From the NCBI GenBank assembly GCA_016190985.1, contig JACPPI010000031.1, positions 62,001 to 126,000 on the forward strand: a stretch of DNA of 64,000 nt. The letters run 5' to 3'. Positions 37,978 through 47,872 of this stretch are shown piece by piece (the first letter of the stretch is position 1; each line of letters starts with the position of its first letter). This DNA is from Opitutia bacterium. GTDB taxonomy: Bacteria > Verrucomicrobiota > Verrucomicrobiia > Opitutales > Opitutaceae. Below the pieces are notes generated by a model. The model saw only the letters and a program-made list of their open reading frames with translations, did not search any database and was not told the DNA's origin. The translations under genes and the position numbers were made by a program.

Positions 37978-38826
37978 TCAGGCGTCCTCACCGCGCTTCA
38001 GGCGCTTGGCCGACTCGGGTGCATTGAGGTAATTTTCGCGGCTGACCACTTTGCGGCCCGACTTCTTTTCCAGTTCACGCCGGGCGTTGCCCGCGACCGT
38101 GCCGCCCTCACTGGCGGCGGCCTTGCTCTCCGGAAAACCCTGCGCTTCCTTGGTGCGGGTTATCTCCGTCGTGGCCGCCTCGCCGAGCATCGAGAAGATC
38201 AACTCCAGGTCGGTCATGTGGTCGCGGAGATTCTGTCGTTTCAAACCCTTGTGCGCCGCATATTCGGAGGGGGTGAGGCCGAAGGCGGCCTTGGATATCT
38301 CGGCCGTGAGGATGGCATATTCGAGCTGCTCCTTGACGCCGCGCTTCTTCCATTCGTCAGTCAGCTCGTCGCGGATGGCGATGCTCCGCATGCGCCGTTC
38401 GATCCAGGCGTCGGAATAACCCTTGGCCCGGTAAAGGGCGCGGGTGCGCTTGGTAGCCAGCTCGGGATCTTCGATTTCCTGCACGCGTTCATAGCCCACT
38501 TTGGCGAGCCAGCGCTTGAACGGCTCGGCCTTCGGGCTGGGAATGGACTGGATCAGACGGAAGATGCCCTCCGTGTGCCAGCAAGTCAGTTTTTGAGGGC
38601 CGCCCGCCGTGGGAAGTTCCAGCGAAAGGGGGGGGGCAAATTGCCCCCCCCCTTTGAGGGCCTCGGCCAAAGACGCATCCCGCTTGCGCATGTCCTTCAG
38701 GTAACCGGAGGGATTGGCGGAGTCGGTAAGGGCCGCGACGACATCTACCAAGACGAACCACCATTCCCCGGCATGGAGCGTTTTGCGGATTTCCTTTCTC
38801 TGAAAAAGGGCGATGCGGGTGTCCAT
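37978..38826 (-). CDS. BRO-N domain protein (antirepressor-like)
   Basis: The 282-residue protein begins with a BRO-N domain (about 1-110): IALFQRKEIRKTLHAGEWWF, VDVVAALTDSANPSGYLKDM, KLTCWHTEGIFRLIQSIPSP and AEPFKRWLAKVGYERVQEI, the typical Bro/antirepressor arrangement. The C-terminal part matches the extended form found in chromosomes (TRALYRAKGYSDAWIERRMR, IRDELTDEWKKRGV, LTAEISKAAFGLTPSEY). Such proteins occur in phages and defence islands. A near-perfect palindrome with nine G and nine C (38625-38655) lies in frame and could cause slippage. It ends 28 bases past the methyltransferase stop on the same strand, so the two are probably co-transcribed. Confidence 0.85.
   Translation of the reverse strand: MDTRIALFQRKEIRKTLHAGEWWFVLVDVVAALTDSANPSGYLKDMRKRDASLAEALKGGGQFAPPLSLELPTAGGPQKLTCWHTEGIFRLIQSIPSPKAEPFKRWLAKVGYERVQEIEDPELATKRTRALYRAKGYSDAWIERRMRSIAIRDELTDEWKKRGVKEQLEYAILTAEISKAAFGLTPSEYAAHKGLKRQNLRDHMTDLELIFSMLGEAATTEITRTKEAQGFPESKAAASEGGTVAGNARRELEKKSGRKVVSRENYLNAPESAKRLKRGEDA
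38625..38655. repeat. G9/C9 palindrome inside the BRO gene
   Basis: AAA-G9-CAA and TTG-C9-TTT arms surround one central base, making an essentially perfect 31-base palindrome. It is translated as KGGGQFAPPL. Runs of nine identical bases are typical of phase-variable genes. Confidence 0.85.
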
Positions 38827-38854
38827 GGCGGGTGTCGGCTTGGCGGATGGGGAC

Positions 38855-41800
38855 CTACTCCCCGGCGGGCTTCTCTTCGACCGTGTAATGGTGGGCGGCG
38901 TCCATCTCGGCCTGCGTGTAGCCGGCGGAGCTCTTGCCATCGCCCAGCGTCGGCAGCGCGGCGACGAGCTTCATCGTCTCCACGCTCACGGTCACGACCT
39001 GGCCGATGAGACGGACGATATACTCCTCGTCGTCGGCGCGGTTGGGGTCGCTGACCACCGTGTCGGAATCGTCCTTGGCGCGTTCGACCCGGTATTGGTC
39101 GATCACCCAGTCGAGGGCACTGCGGTTGCCGAGCCGGTAGGTGTGTGCGGCGGCAGGGATGCCCGTCAGTGTCAGCCAGTCGTTATAGACGAGTTTGGTC
39201 TTGTCCTTGGAGAGCTTCATCCGCTCGACGCGCCAGTCGGGCTTCACGCCCTTGGCCTCGACACGCTTCAGCTTGAACTCCTTCTGCGATTCATAGCCGG
39301 TGTGCAGGGCCGCCAGCTTATCGCCGGCCTTGGCGAAGGCTTGAAAATCGGGGGCGAAGGGGATGCGCGGCAGCTCGCGCCGGAGGTTGGCGGCGTATTT
39401 CTCCCGGTAGGCCGGATGGTGCAGCACGGCATAGACGTAGTGGAAGATATCCTTCTTGGTGATCTTCGCCTTGGGATACTGCGCTTTGAACTGCTCCAAC
39501 GCCCAGTCGGTGACGTTGTCCCTCCGGTGCCCGCCGTCGGCGTCGTAGGTGTAGAGCGGGAAACACTGGCAGCTCGCACCCGATCCAACCATGTGCAGAT
39601 CGGTGACAGAATTGGACACGAGAGCCATGAACGGCTTCTCTGAGCCAGCGTCAGTTACGCAGAGAAGGCTATTTTCGCTTGCGCTCTTCTTATTTGGGAA
39701 GAAGCCACCTGTCTTGCTTGGCTCATCTACTGCAATGTCTGCAAAATAGAGTTCTCTTGTCGTAAATGGCCGATAGAGCGCGGGCCGAATCAAATCAGCA
39801 TCAAACTGAAGAAACCGTTCCCGCTTCAGCTCACTCTTCAAGTTTCGACTCCACTTAATGTTTTCGTAACGGACAAAGTTGTCTATGTCATCTGGTCTGC
39901 CCTTGTGTTTCCAGCGTAAGACTTCGGCGTTGTAAGCGTGACTGAAATCCTCAACCCGCTTGGCGAGTCGCTTCTGTTCAAAATCATAAACGATTGCGTC
40001 GCGATTGGTGGAGAGGCCAAGTGAGTAGGTGCGGAAAATCGTGTTAGCGTCCAAACTATCGGCCGCCTTCGCCTCCTTACTGCCAATCGGCGTTAGTCCA
40101 TCAAACTCATCACTCAGACCGTCGCGAACCCAAGTGTTACGTGAGTCCGGTTTTAGAATGCGCCATTTGACTGAACCGACGTGTGCCTTCTCATCCAACC
40201 AATCCAGCTTTCGGGCGGCTGACCAATCATCATCCAACTCAATATAGCGGATCACAGCCTGCCGCTTCTTGAGCACTTTTTGAGGATGGCGAACGAAGAG
40301 AGCAATGCAGACACCAACTTGGATGCCAAAGACATTGCCGGATCCCGTTTGCCCTTTGCGGACGTTACCCCCAAGATTCACCAAGTAGATGGCATCAAAG
40401 TCTGCCGCGAGATGCATGCGCATACCATCGGTCGCCAAATCCCGCAAATAGCCGTTATTGGTTATGTAGGCCACTATCCCTTCGTCCCCAATACGGTCAC
40501 TGGCGGAACGTATTGCCTTTATATACGGGTCATGAAGTTTGCTCTTTAACGTAGCGGTAGAATCAACCGCGTAGGTATTTTTTATTCGGCGATCAAGTTG
40601 CGGGTATTTCCGGTTCTTGTTGTTGTCGTTCTCGTCCTGCTGGTTCGCGTTGTAGGGTGGGTTGCCGAGGATGACGCGGATGGGGGCCTTCTTCTGGGCG
40701 TTCACCCGCTCGGTATTCTTGGTCAGGTCGAGAGTGAGTTCCATGGTCTCGCCGTGCGGCTCGGCCAGCTCGAAGGTGTCCACGAGGCACAGTCCCGGGA
40801 AGGGTTCGTAGGCGCCCGTCTTGTCGAAATACTCGTGCTCAAGGTTCAGTGCCGCGATGTAATAGGGCAGCAGCATGATCTCGTTGGCCCAAAGCTCGCC
40901 GGCATATTTGCGCTTCAGGGCGGCGGCCGGCAGCTCGCGCATCAGGTGGACGAGAAAATTGCCCGTGCCGGTGAAGGGATCGAGGAAGTGGATGCCGTCG
41001 TCACCGAGGTTTTTCCCGAACTCCTTCTTCAGCAGCTCGCGGATGCTGCCGATCATGAAGCGGACGATGCTGGGCGGCGTGTAGACGATGCCCATGGTGT
41101 CGGCCACCTTCACGGCGAAGCCCTGGAAGAAGCGCTCATACACCGTGTTCAGGAACTTCTGCTTTTCCGAAAAATCGTCGATGGTCGCGGCGGCGCTCTC
41201 AATGGCGAGGTAGAAGCGGTCGAGCTTTCTGAGGAAGTCGGCGCGGTCGAAGTGCCCGGTGGCGAGGGCGGCGATCACCTTCTCGATCTCGACGGCGATC
41301 ACATTGCGTCGGGTGAAGTCGGGGTTGTTGAAGACGGAGGTGAAGAGCCGGGCGGTGAGGAGGTGCTGGATCAGCATCTCCTCGATGGCGGAGTCGGCCA
41401 GGCCGGGGTTGATGGCGGCACGGCAGAGCGCGGCAAAATCGGTGAAGGCGGCGGCGAACTTCTTGACCGGCTGCGTGCCCTCGGTGCCGCGGGCGCGGCG
41501 GATGAGCGTGGTCAGGCTCCGGCCCAGCTCGGCCACGCGGTCGCGAAATTCCGTGCTGGCGCGCTCCCAGTCGTCGTGGGCCGGTTCGACATAGGAGAAG
41601 AACTGGCGGAGCACCTCGACGAGCTGCTCGGGCTTCGTGTCGATGTAGTAATCGAGCGCCACCTTGCCGTTTTGCACGAGGAGGGCGCGGCGGGGCTGCC
41701 AGAAGAGGGTGTTTTTCGCGGGATAGCCGAGCTTGAGCTTGGCGCGCATCTCGGCGGCGAGGTCGTCGGCATCGTCCTTGGCCTCGAGGCAGCCGTGGAC

Positions 41801-42040
41801 GAGGCGGTATTCGTCGAGCAGCGCGCCGTCGAGCCGGAGCGGGGCTGCGCCCTTGCGGGCGATGGCGTATTCGCGGACGAGGGTCCAGTGGAGCGGGCCG
41901 GCGCCGGCCTCGATCAGGGTGTGCCAGGCCTCGCGGAGGGCGGTCTCGTGCTTCGCGCCGACGTTGGCCAGCTGGGCCAGAGCGAGGTAGTAGGCGCGGA
42001 CGGCCTTGTGCGCGGGCTTGAGGGCGAAGGTCTCGGGCAT
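38855..42040 (-). CDS. DNA adenine methyltransferase with target-recognition region, type ISP-like without nuclease-helicase
   Basis: The 1061-residue protein resembles the C-terminal two thirds of single-chain type ISP restriction enzymes. Residues about 1-310 form a helical coupler-like region. The gamma-class N6-adenine methyltransferase follows: GIVYTPPSIVRFMIGSI, FLDPFTGTGNFLVHLMREL (SAM binding, near 350) and VILGNPPYNANQ (catalytic NPPY, near 465). The remainder would be target recognition. No Mrr nuclease or helicase precedes it; dnaX lies there instead. It is either a solitary methylase, one part of a split system, or a remnant. Bases about 39600-40600 are markedly AT-richer than the flanks, suggesting exchange of the recognition module. 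It is followed by the BRO gene. Confidence 0.82.
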   Translation of the reverse strand: MPETFALKPAHKAVRAYYLALAQLANVGAKHETALREAWHTLIEAGAGPLHWTLVREYAIARKGAAPLRLDGALLDEYRLVHGCLEAKDDADDLAAEMRAKLKLGYPAKNTLFWQPRRALLVQNGKVALDYYIDTKPEQLVEVLRQFFSYVEPAHDDWERASTEFRDRVAELGRSLTTLIRRARGTEGTQPVKKFAAAFTDFAALCRAAINPGLADSAIEEMLIQHLLTARLFTSVFNNPDFTRRNVIAVEIEKVIAALATGHFDRADFLRKLDRFYLAIESAAATIDDFSEKQKFLNTVYERFFQGFAVKVADTMGIVYTPPSIVRFMIGSIRELLKKEFGKNLGDDGIHFLDPFTGTGNFLVHLMRELPAAALKRKYAGELWANEIMLLPYYIAALNLEHEYFDKTGAYEPFPGLCLVDTFELAEPHGETMELTLDLTKNTERVNAQKKAPIRVILGNPPYNANQQDENDNNKNRKYPQLDRRIKNTYAVDSTATLKSKLHDPYIKAIRSASDRIGDEGIVAYITNNGYLRDLATDGMRMHLAADFDAIYLVNLGGNVRKGQTGSGNVFGIQVGVCIALFVRHPQKVLKKRQAVIRYIELDDDWSAARKLDWLDEKAHVGSVKWRILKPDSRNTWVRDGLSDEFDGLTPIGSKEAKAADSLDANTIFRTYSLGLSTNRDAIVYDFEQKRLAKRVEDFSHAYNAEVLRWKHKGRPDDIDNFVRYENIKWSRNLKSELKRERFLQFDADLIRPALYRPFTTRELYFADIAVDEPSKTGGFFPNKKSASENSLLCVTDAGSEKPFMALVSNSVTDLHMVGSGASCQCFPLYTYDADGGHRRDNVTDWALEQFKAQYPKAKITKKDIFHYVYAVLHHPAYREKYAANLRRELPRIPFAPDFQAFAKAGDKLAALHTGYESQKEFKLKRVEAKGVKPDWRVERMKLSKDKTKLVYNDWLTLTGIPAAAHTYRLGNRSALDWVIDQYRVERAKDDSDTVVSDPNRADDEEYIVRLIGQVVTVSVETMKLVAALPTLGDGKSSAGYTQAEMDAAHHYTVEEKPAGE

Positions 42041-42088
42041 CTCGGAGCGGCAGCGTGGGGCGGACGGCGCGGCGAGGCGAGACGGGAA

Positions 42089-42402
42089 TTAGGCTTTCAG
42101 GTCGCTCGCGGGAAACCGCTTCACGGTCACGAACCGACCACGGAAAAGTTCCTCGACGGCGGACCGGACAGGCGCCGGGATGCGTTTCACCAGATCGTCC
42201 ATCGGGGGCAGGTCACGGCGGGAATCCGGATCGGATTCCGGGTTGAGGGTTGAGAGCTGAGGGTTGAGAGCCGGCACCAAGGCCTCCTGTTCGGCAAGAA
42301 TGGCTGCTTCTTCCTCGGTCGACGGCCCGACAGGCGCATCGGCCGCGATGACGCTCGGCGGCGCCTCGTCCTCTGCCCTCTGTGGCGGCTCAGCCGTCTT
42401 CG

Positions 42403-42417
<15 letters not shown>
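42089..42417 (-). CDS. dnaX: DnaX C-terminal extension in the -1 frame (tau-like tail)
   Basis: Immediately after the A9 tract, the -1 frame stays open for about 108 codons. It ends in a conserved-looking segment with [20 protein letters not shown] and [14 protein letters not shown], unlike the low-complexity translations of noncoding frames. A ribosome or polymerase slip by one base on the A tract would join it to the DnaX core, giving a product of about 485 residues. Part of the linker ([13 protein letters not shown], 42240-42274) is a translated copy of a dispersed repeat. If no slippage occurs this is a dead remnant. Confidence 0.65.
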
Positions 42418-43545
<1,128 letters not shown>

Positions 43546-43552
43546 TGAGGGC

Positions 43553-43641
43553 GGAAGGACTGAAAGGCTGAAGGACTGAAAAATCCAGCCCGCGTTTCCA
43601 TTTTCTTTCAGCTCTTCGGTTATTCAGCCCTTCAGCCTTTG
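43553..43641. repeat. tandem/inverted low-complexity repeat upstream of dnaX
   Basis: Units of GGACTGAAAGGCTGAAGGAC recur and are complemented by CTTTCAGCTC and CAGCCCTTCAGCC, forming a long imperfect hairpin between the SRP RNA gene and dnaX. Confidence 0.75.
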
Positions 43642-43650
43642 AAAAACAAA

Positions 43651-43751
43651 GTGGCCAGGCACTCCACGGCACTGGGAGGACGTCGTCACCGTTGCTGCCT
43701 TCCGGCCCTGGCGGGGTTCACGCGCCTGCCCCATGCATGGCGCCTGGCCAG
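43651..43751 (-). ncRNA. ffs: signal recognition particle RNA, small bacterial type
   Basis: On the minus strand the Ffh-binding core CCAGGGCCGGAAGGCAGCAA is intact, with the GGAA tetraloop (CCGGAAGG) and asymmetric AGCA bulge region. The ends pair as GGCCAGGC with GCCTGGCC, giving a hairpin RNA of about 100 bases of the 4.5S kind, without an Alu domain. A T-rich run (TTTGTTTTTC) follows the 3' end. It targets membrane proteins with Ffh. Confidence 0.93.
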
Positions 43752-43756
43752 GGCGG

Positions 43757-43784
43757 AACGTAGGTCGGGCCCCTCCTCCTGCAA
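43757..43784 (-). promoter_or_regulatory. likely promoter of SRP RNA
   Basis: TTGCAG and TACGTT on the minus strand are 16 bases apart and end six bases before the inferred RNA start at 43751. Matches to consensus are moderate; position is the main support. Confidence 0.4.
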
Positions 43785-43918
43785 CCAAAATAAAAGCGGC
43801 TCTGAAAAGGTGGAGCCCGGCCTTCATCCTTCGCCAAGGCTACGGACGACAGGACGGACGGGCTGAAGGCCTGAAGAAAACCGGCCCGGAGGTCCGGTTC
43901 CACCACAACTATCTCGGC

Positions 43919-44386
43919 TCAGTTGCCGGGCGGTTTGTCCGGCGGCGGCGGCGGTTGGTCGCCGGGGGGACGCTCGCCGGGCGGCCGGCCGCCGTTGGCC
44001 CGCCGCGCCCGCTCCTGTTTTTCGCGCGCCTCGCGCAACTCGCGGTTTATCCGCTCGAACTTGGCGCGCTGCTCGGGCGTGAGTTTCTGGGCGATGTCCC
44101 GCTGCATGATCTCGACCCGCATCTGGGTGTCCGCCAGCGACTGGGTGCGCAGCCGGTTCAACTGCTCCATGTGATGCCGCACGATCGGCCGGATCTGCTC
44201 CTGCTGCTCGGGGGTCAGCGCGAGGCGGTCCACCAGGCGCTTGAGCTGCCGCGGCGCCCACTCCTCCGGCACCGGCCGCTTGTTGAACCGTTCGCGGATG
44301 ACGCGCAGCGTGACCAGTCCGCCCGTCACCCCGCCCGCGACAAAGATGCCGATCAGGACGACGACGACCTTCCAGGGCTGGTTCAT
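43919..44386 (-). CDS. Spy/CpxP-like membrane-anchored protein with LTxxQ motifs
   Basis: The 155-residue protein has one N-terminal membrane helix (WKVVVVLIGIFVAGGVTGGL, about 5-24) and a helical, charged body. Two LTPEQ motifs (LTPEQQEQIRPIV and LTPEQRAKFERI) place it with Spy/CpxP-like or metal-sensor-like envelope proteins. The C-terminus is Pro/Gly-rich (from about 130). It is the third gene of an operon behind an ECF sigma factor and a small membrane protein. By analogy it could act as a periplasmic stress sensor or chaperone. The start is at MNQPWKV, just after the preceding stop. Confidence 0.78.
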   Translation of the reverse strand: MNQPWKVVVVLIGIFVAGGVTGGLVTLRVIRERFNKRPVPEEWAPRQLKRLVDRLALTPEQQEQIRPIVRHHMEQLNRLRTQSLADTQMRVEIMQRDIAQKLTPEQRAKFERINRELREAREKQERARRANGGRPPGERPPGDQPPPPPDKPPGN

Positions 44387-44387
44387 C

Positions 44388-44687
44388 TCAGGAGATGTCC
44401 AGCAACTCGTCGATGGAGTCGGCCGTGCTGTTGACGTAGCTGTCGGTCGGGTCGGCCGAAAACTCGGAATAGTTGAACGCCACCGCGGCCAGGCAGCACG
44501 CGGCCGCCGCAACCAGCCCCCGGAACGCGAAGCGCTCAAACGCCCGCCACGGCGTGGCGGCGGGCAGCGCCGCCGCCCGGGCGGCCACGCGGGTGGCGAA
44601 GCCATGCGGCGTGTCGGCCCCCGGGTCGGCGGGGGCCTGGCGCGCGAGGGCGGTGAGTTTCTGCCATTGGCAGTCGAATCGGTTCAT
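44388..44687 (-). CDS. small single-pass membrane protein, possible anti-sigma factor
   Basis: The 99 residues have a cytoplasmic N-terminal half (MNRFDCQWQKLTALARQAP), one membrane helix (about 56-72, GLVAAAACCLAAVAFNY) and a short acidic outer tail. Its start overlaps the sigma-factor stop by four bases (ATGA) and follows AAGGAGAAG, a good ribosome-binding site. An overlapping small membrane protein directly behind an ECF sigma gene is the normal position of an anti-sigma factor, but it has no recognisable zinc anti-sigma motif (HxxxCxxC), so the role is inferred from context. Confidence 0.7.
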   Translation of the reverse strand: MNRFDCQWQKLTALARQAPADPGADTPHGFATRVAARAAALPAATPWRAFERFAFRGLVAAAACCLAAVAFNYSEFSADPTDSYVNSTADSIDELLDIS

Positions 44688-45271
44688 GACTTCTCCTTGT
44701 TCTGTAGTTCCTGAAAGAGTTTTTGCAATTTCCGTCTGGCGCGGAAGGCGCGCACCTTGACCAGGGTCTGGTTCCAGCCGGTGAGGGCGCTGACCTCGGC
44801 GACGGACTTCTGCTCGAGGTCGAGCAGCCGGATGACGAGGCGGTCGTCGGGCTTGAGCTGGGCGAGGAGCTTGTCGACGAGCTCGCGGGCCGCGAGGGCG
44901 TCGCCCGGCAGCACGTCGCGCTCGTCGGCCATGACGTTGGTCAGCACCTCGGCCTCGTTCTCCGACAGGTCGGCCCAGCGGAATTCCGGCCGGCGCTTCT
45001 GGGCGCGGAGCTGGTCGATGCAGGTCGTGACCGCGATGCGGGAGACCCAGTGCGGGAACGGCACAGTGCCCTGGTATTGGTCGAGGCGGGTGAACATTTT
45101 CAGAAAGATGTCCTGCGCGAGGTCTTCCTCGGCGACCCGCCGGGGCAGATGGGCGCGCACGATGCGGCTGACCAGGGGGTAGAGGTGCTCGACGAGCTGG
45201 CGGGACGCCGCCTGGTCGCGCTGGCGCACGCGGGCCAGACAGCCGACGAGGTCGAACGGTTCTTCAGCCAT
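44684..45271 (-). CDS. ECF-family RNA polymerase sigma factor
   Basis: The 195 residues hold sigma regions 2 and 4 only. Region 2 includes LVSRIVRAHLPRRVAEEDLA, QDIFLKMFTRLDQYQG and PFPHWVSRIAVTTCIDQLRA; region 4 includes LKPDDRLVIRLLDLEQKSVA and EVSALTGWNQTLVKVRAFRA (helix-turn-helix). It would direct transcription of an envelope-stress or similar regulon, including probably its own operon. The start is at MAEEPFDLVG; a Met ten codons upstream is possible. It is followed without gap by the small membrane protein and the LTxxQ protein. Confidence 0.9.
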   Translation of the reverse strand: MAEEPFDLVGCLARVRQRDQAASRQLVEHLYPLVSRIVRAHLPRRVAEEDLAQDIFLKMFTRLDQYQGTVPFPHWVSRIAVTTCIDQLRAQKRRPEFRWADLSENEAEVLTNVMADERDVLPGDALAARELVDKLLAQLKPDDRLVIRLLDLEQKSVAEVSALTGWNQTLVKVRAFRARRKLQKLFQELQNKEKS

Positions 45272-45382
45272 GGAGTTGTGCAAAGGATGGGCACACCCCA
45301 AGAGACGGTGATTGGGCGGGAGAGTTACCGGGAATCACGCCTCCGGCCGGCAACAGGCGGATGCCCGCTGAGGATCGGCGGT

Positions 45383-46522
45383 TCATGCGCGGTCCACCTT
45401 GTGAAACATCCACAGCCCCAGGCTCTGGAAGGCGACGTTGGGCAGCCACATCAGCAGGTCGGGGCGCAGCGCCGGGATGTTGTCGAACCACCCGACCATG
45501 ATGGTCACGAAATAATAGCCGAGCGCCAGCAGCAGGCCGATGCCGAGGTTGGCCGAGGTCTCCTTGCGCGAGACCTTGATGCCGAGCGGAATCGCGACGA
45601 GCGCGAACGACAGCACCGAGAACGCCGTGGCGAATTTCTCGTGGATCGTGATCTGGACGCGCATCTTTTGCCGCTCGCGCTCGGCGGCCGGCACCGCCGG
45701 ATCGGGCCGGTTGAGCCGGCGCCACTCCTCGACCAGCTGGGAAAAGGTCAGCCACTTGGTCTTCACCTTGACCGTCTGCTGGCCGGTGAGCTTGTCGAGC
45801 AGGAGGTCGAAGGTCGCGTGGTCGGTGGCGCCGCCGCTGCGCAGCTTGGCGGGATCCTCCGGATCCTTGCGGTCGTGGACTTCCGCGCGCAGATAATCGA
45901 GGCTCAGCACCAGCTTGCCCTTGGCCTCGTCGAAACGCACCCACCCGAGGGCGGCCCGGCCCGAGTTGACGACGCGCTTCTGCTTGTCGAGCTCCCAGAT
46001 CCAGATGTCCTTGAGCAAGTCGCCCTGCTTCCCGCCCACGTAGATGATCACGCCGGGAAAGTCGCGGATGAAGGTCTTCGGCACGATGAAGCTCAGGGGA
46101 TTGGTGCGCACGGCCCCGGCCAGCTCGCGCTGGTAGGCCAGCCGCGCCGTGGGCATGAACTGGAAGTTGACCAGCGCGGCCAGCGTCACGCCCATGAGCG
46201 CGAAGCAGAGGATCGGCGCCGACAGCCACGCCACGCTCATCCCCGACGAGCGCAACGCCGTGATTTCCCGGTCCGACGACATGCGGCCCAGCACCAGCAG
46301 GATGCCCGAGAGCATGCCCATGGGCAGCGCATACGAGACCACAAAGGGCACGAGCAGCCCGATCAGCCGGAAAAACGTGTCCACCTCGATCTGCCCCTGC
46401 AGCATGTAGCCGAGCAGGTCTTTCAGCGCGTTGGCCAGCATCAGCACGAAGGCGAACAGCCCCACGGCCGCCCCGCACGTCACGACGACGTTGGCGAAGA
46501 TGTGCCGGTGGATGAGGTTCAT
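45383..46522 (-). CDS. LptF/LptG family lipopolysaccharide export permease
   Basis: This 379-residue inner-membrane protein belongs to the YjgP/YjgQ family, the permease of the Lpt LPS transporter. Three N-terminal helices (about 10-30, 52-72 and 98-118) lead to a periplasmic domain (about 135-290) and three C-terminal helices. Typical motifs are MNLIHRHIFANVV, SYALPMGMLSGILLVLGRMS, SDREITALRSSGMS and the late EKFATAFSVLSFALVAIPLG. Only one family member is in the window; its partner and the LptB ATPase are elsewhere. It supports a Gram-negative envelope. It is divergent from rlmN across a repeat-filled gap. Confidence 0.88.
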   Translation of the reverse strand: MNLIHRHIFANVVVTCGAAVGLFAFVLMLANALKDLLGYMLQGQIEVDTFFRLIGLLVPFVVSYALPMGMLSGILLVLGRMSSDREITALRSSGMSVAWLSAPILCFALMGVTLAALVNFQFMPTARLAYQRELAGAVRTNPLSFIVPKTFIRDFPGVIIYVGGKQGDLLKDIWIWELDKQKRVVNSGRAALGWVRFDEAKGKLVLSLDYLRAEVHDRKDPEDPAKLRSGGATDHATFDLLLDKLTGQQTVKVKTKWLTFSQLVEEWRRLNRPDPAVPAAERERQKMRVQITIHEKFATAFSVLSFALVAIPLGIKVSRKETSANLGIGLLLALGYYFVTIMVGWFDNIPALRPDLLMWLPNVAFQSLGLWMFHKVDRA

Positions 46523-46530
46523 GGCGGGAG

Positions 46531-46625
46531 GGCTGAGTTGAGGGTTGAGAGTTGAGAGTTGGACAGCAACGTCCGACTTTGCTCCCCGGCAATTTCACTC
46601 AACTCTCAGCTCTCATCTCTCAACC
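46531..46625. repeat. inverted repeat with GTTGAGAGTTGAGAG arms
   Basis: GAGTTGAGGGTTGAGAGTTG and its counterpart CAACTCTCAGCTCTCATCTC form a long hairpin between the divergent lptF/G and rlmN genes. It must overlap both promoters. A piece of the same repeat is read in frame in the dnaX tail. Confidence 0.85.
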
Positions 46626-46631
46626 GGTTTC

Positions 46632-47747
<1,116 letters not shown>

Positions 47748-47757
47748 CACTCACGTT

Positions 47758-47846
47758 TGTCATTATGAACGAAGTGAAGAATCCACGGCATCGAACATGA
47801 CATCAGCCACGAACGCATGGATTCTTCGCTGCGCTCAGAATGACAG
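47758..47846. repeat. dispersed inverted repeat, family C copy 4
   Basis: TGTCATTATGAACGAAGTGA returns as TTCGCTGCGCTCAGAATGACA. It lies between rlmN and the membrane protein gene. Confidence 0.9.
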
Positions 47847-47872
47847 TCTTATTGTCTGGAGTTACCATTAGC

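Noticed and set aside
37978-42040. A prophage, suggested by the BRO antirepressor-like gene
   Set aside because: No integrase at the edges, structural, lysis or replication genes were found; only a methyltransferase accompanies it.
40598-42253. A + strand frame opposite the methyltransferase
   Set aside because: It is antisense to conserved methylase motifs and has no recognisable features.
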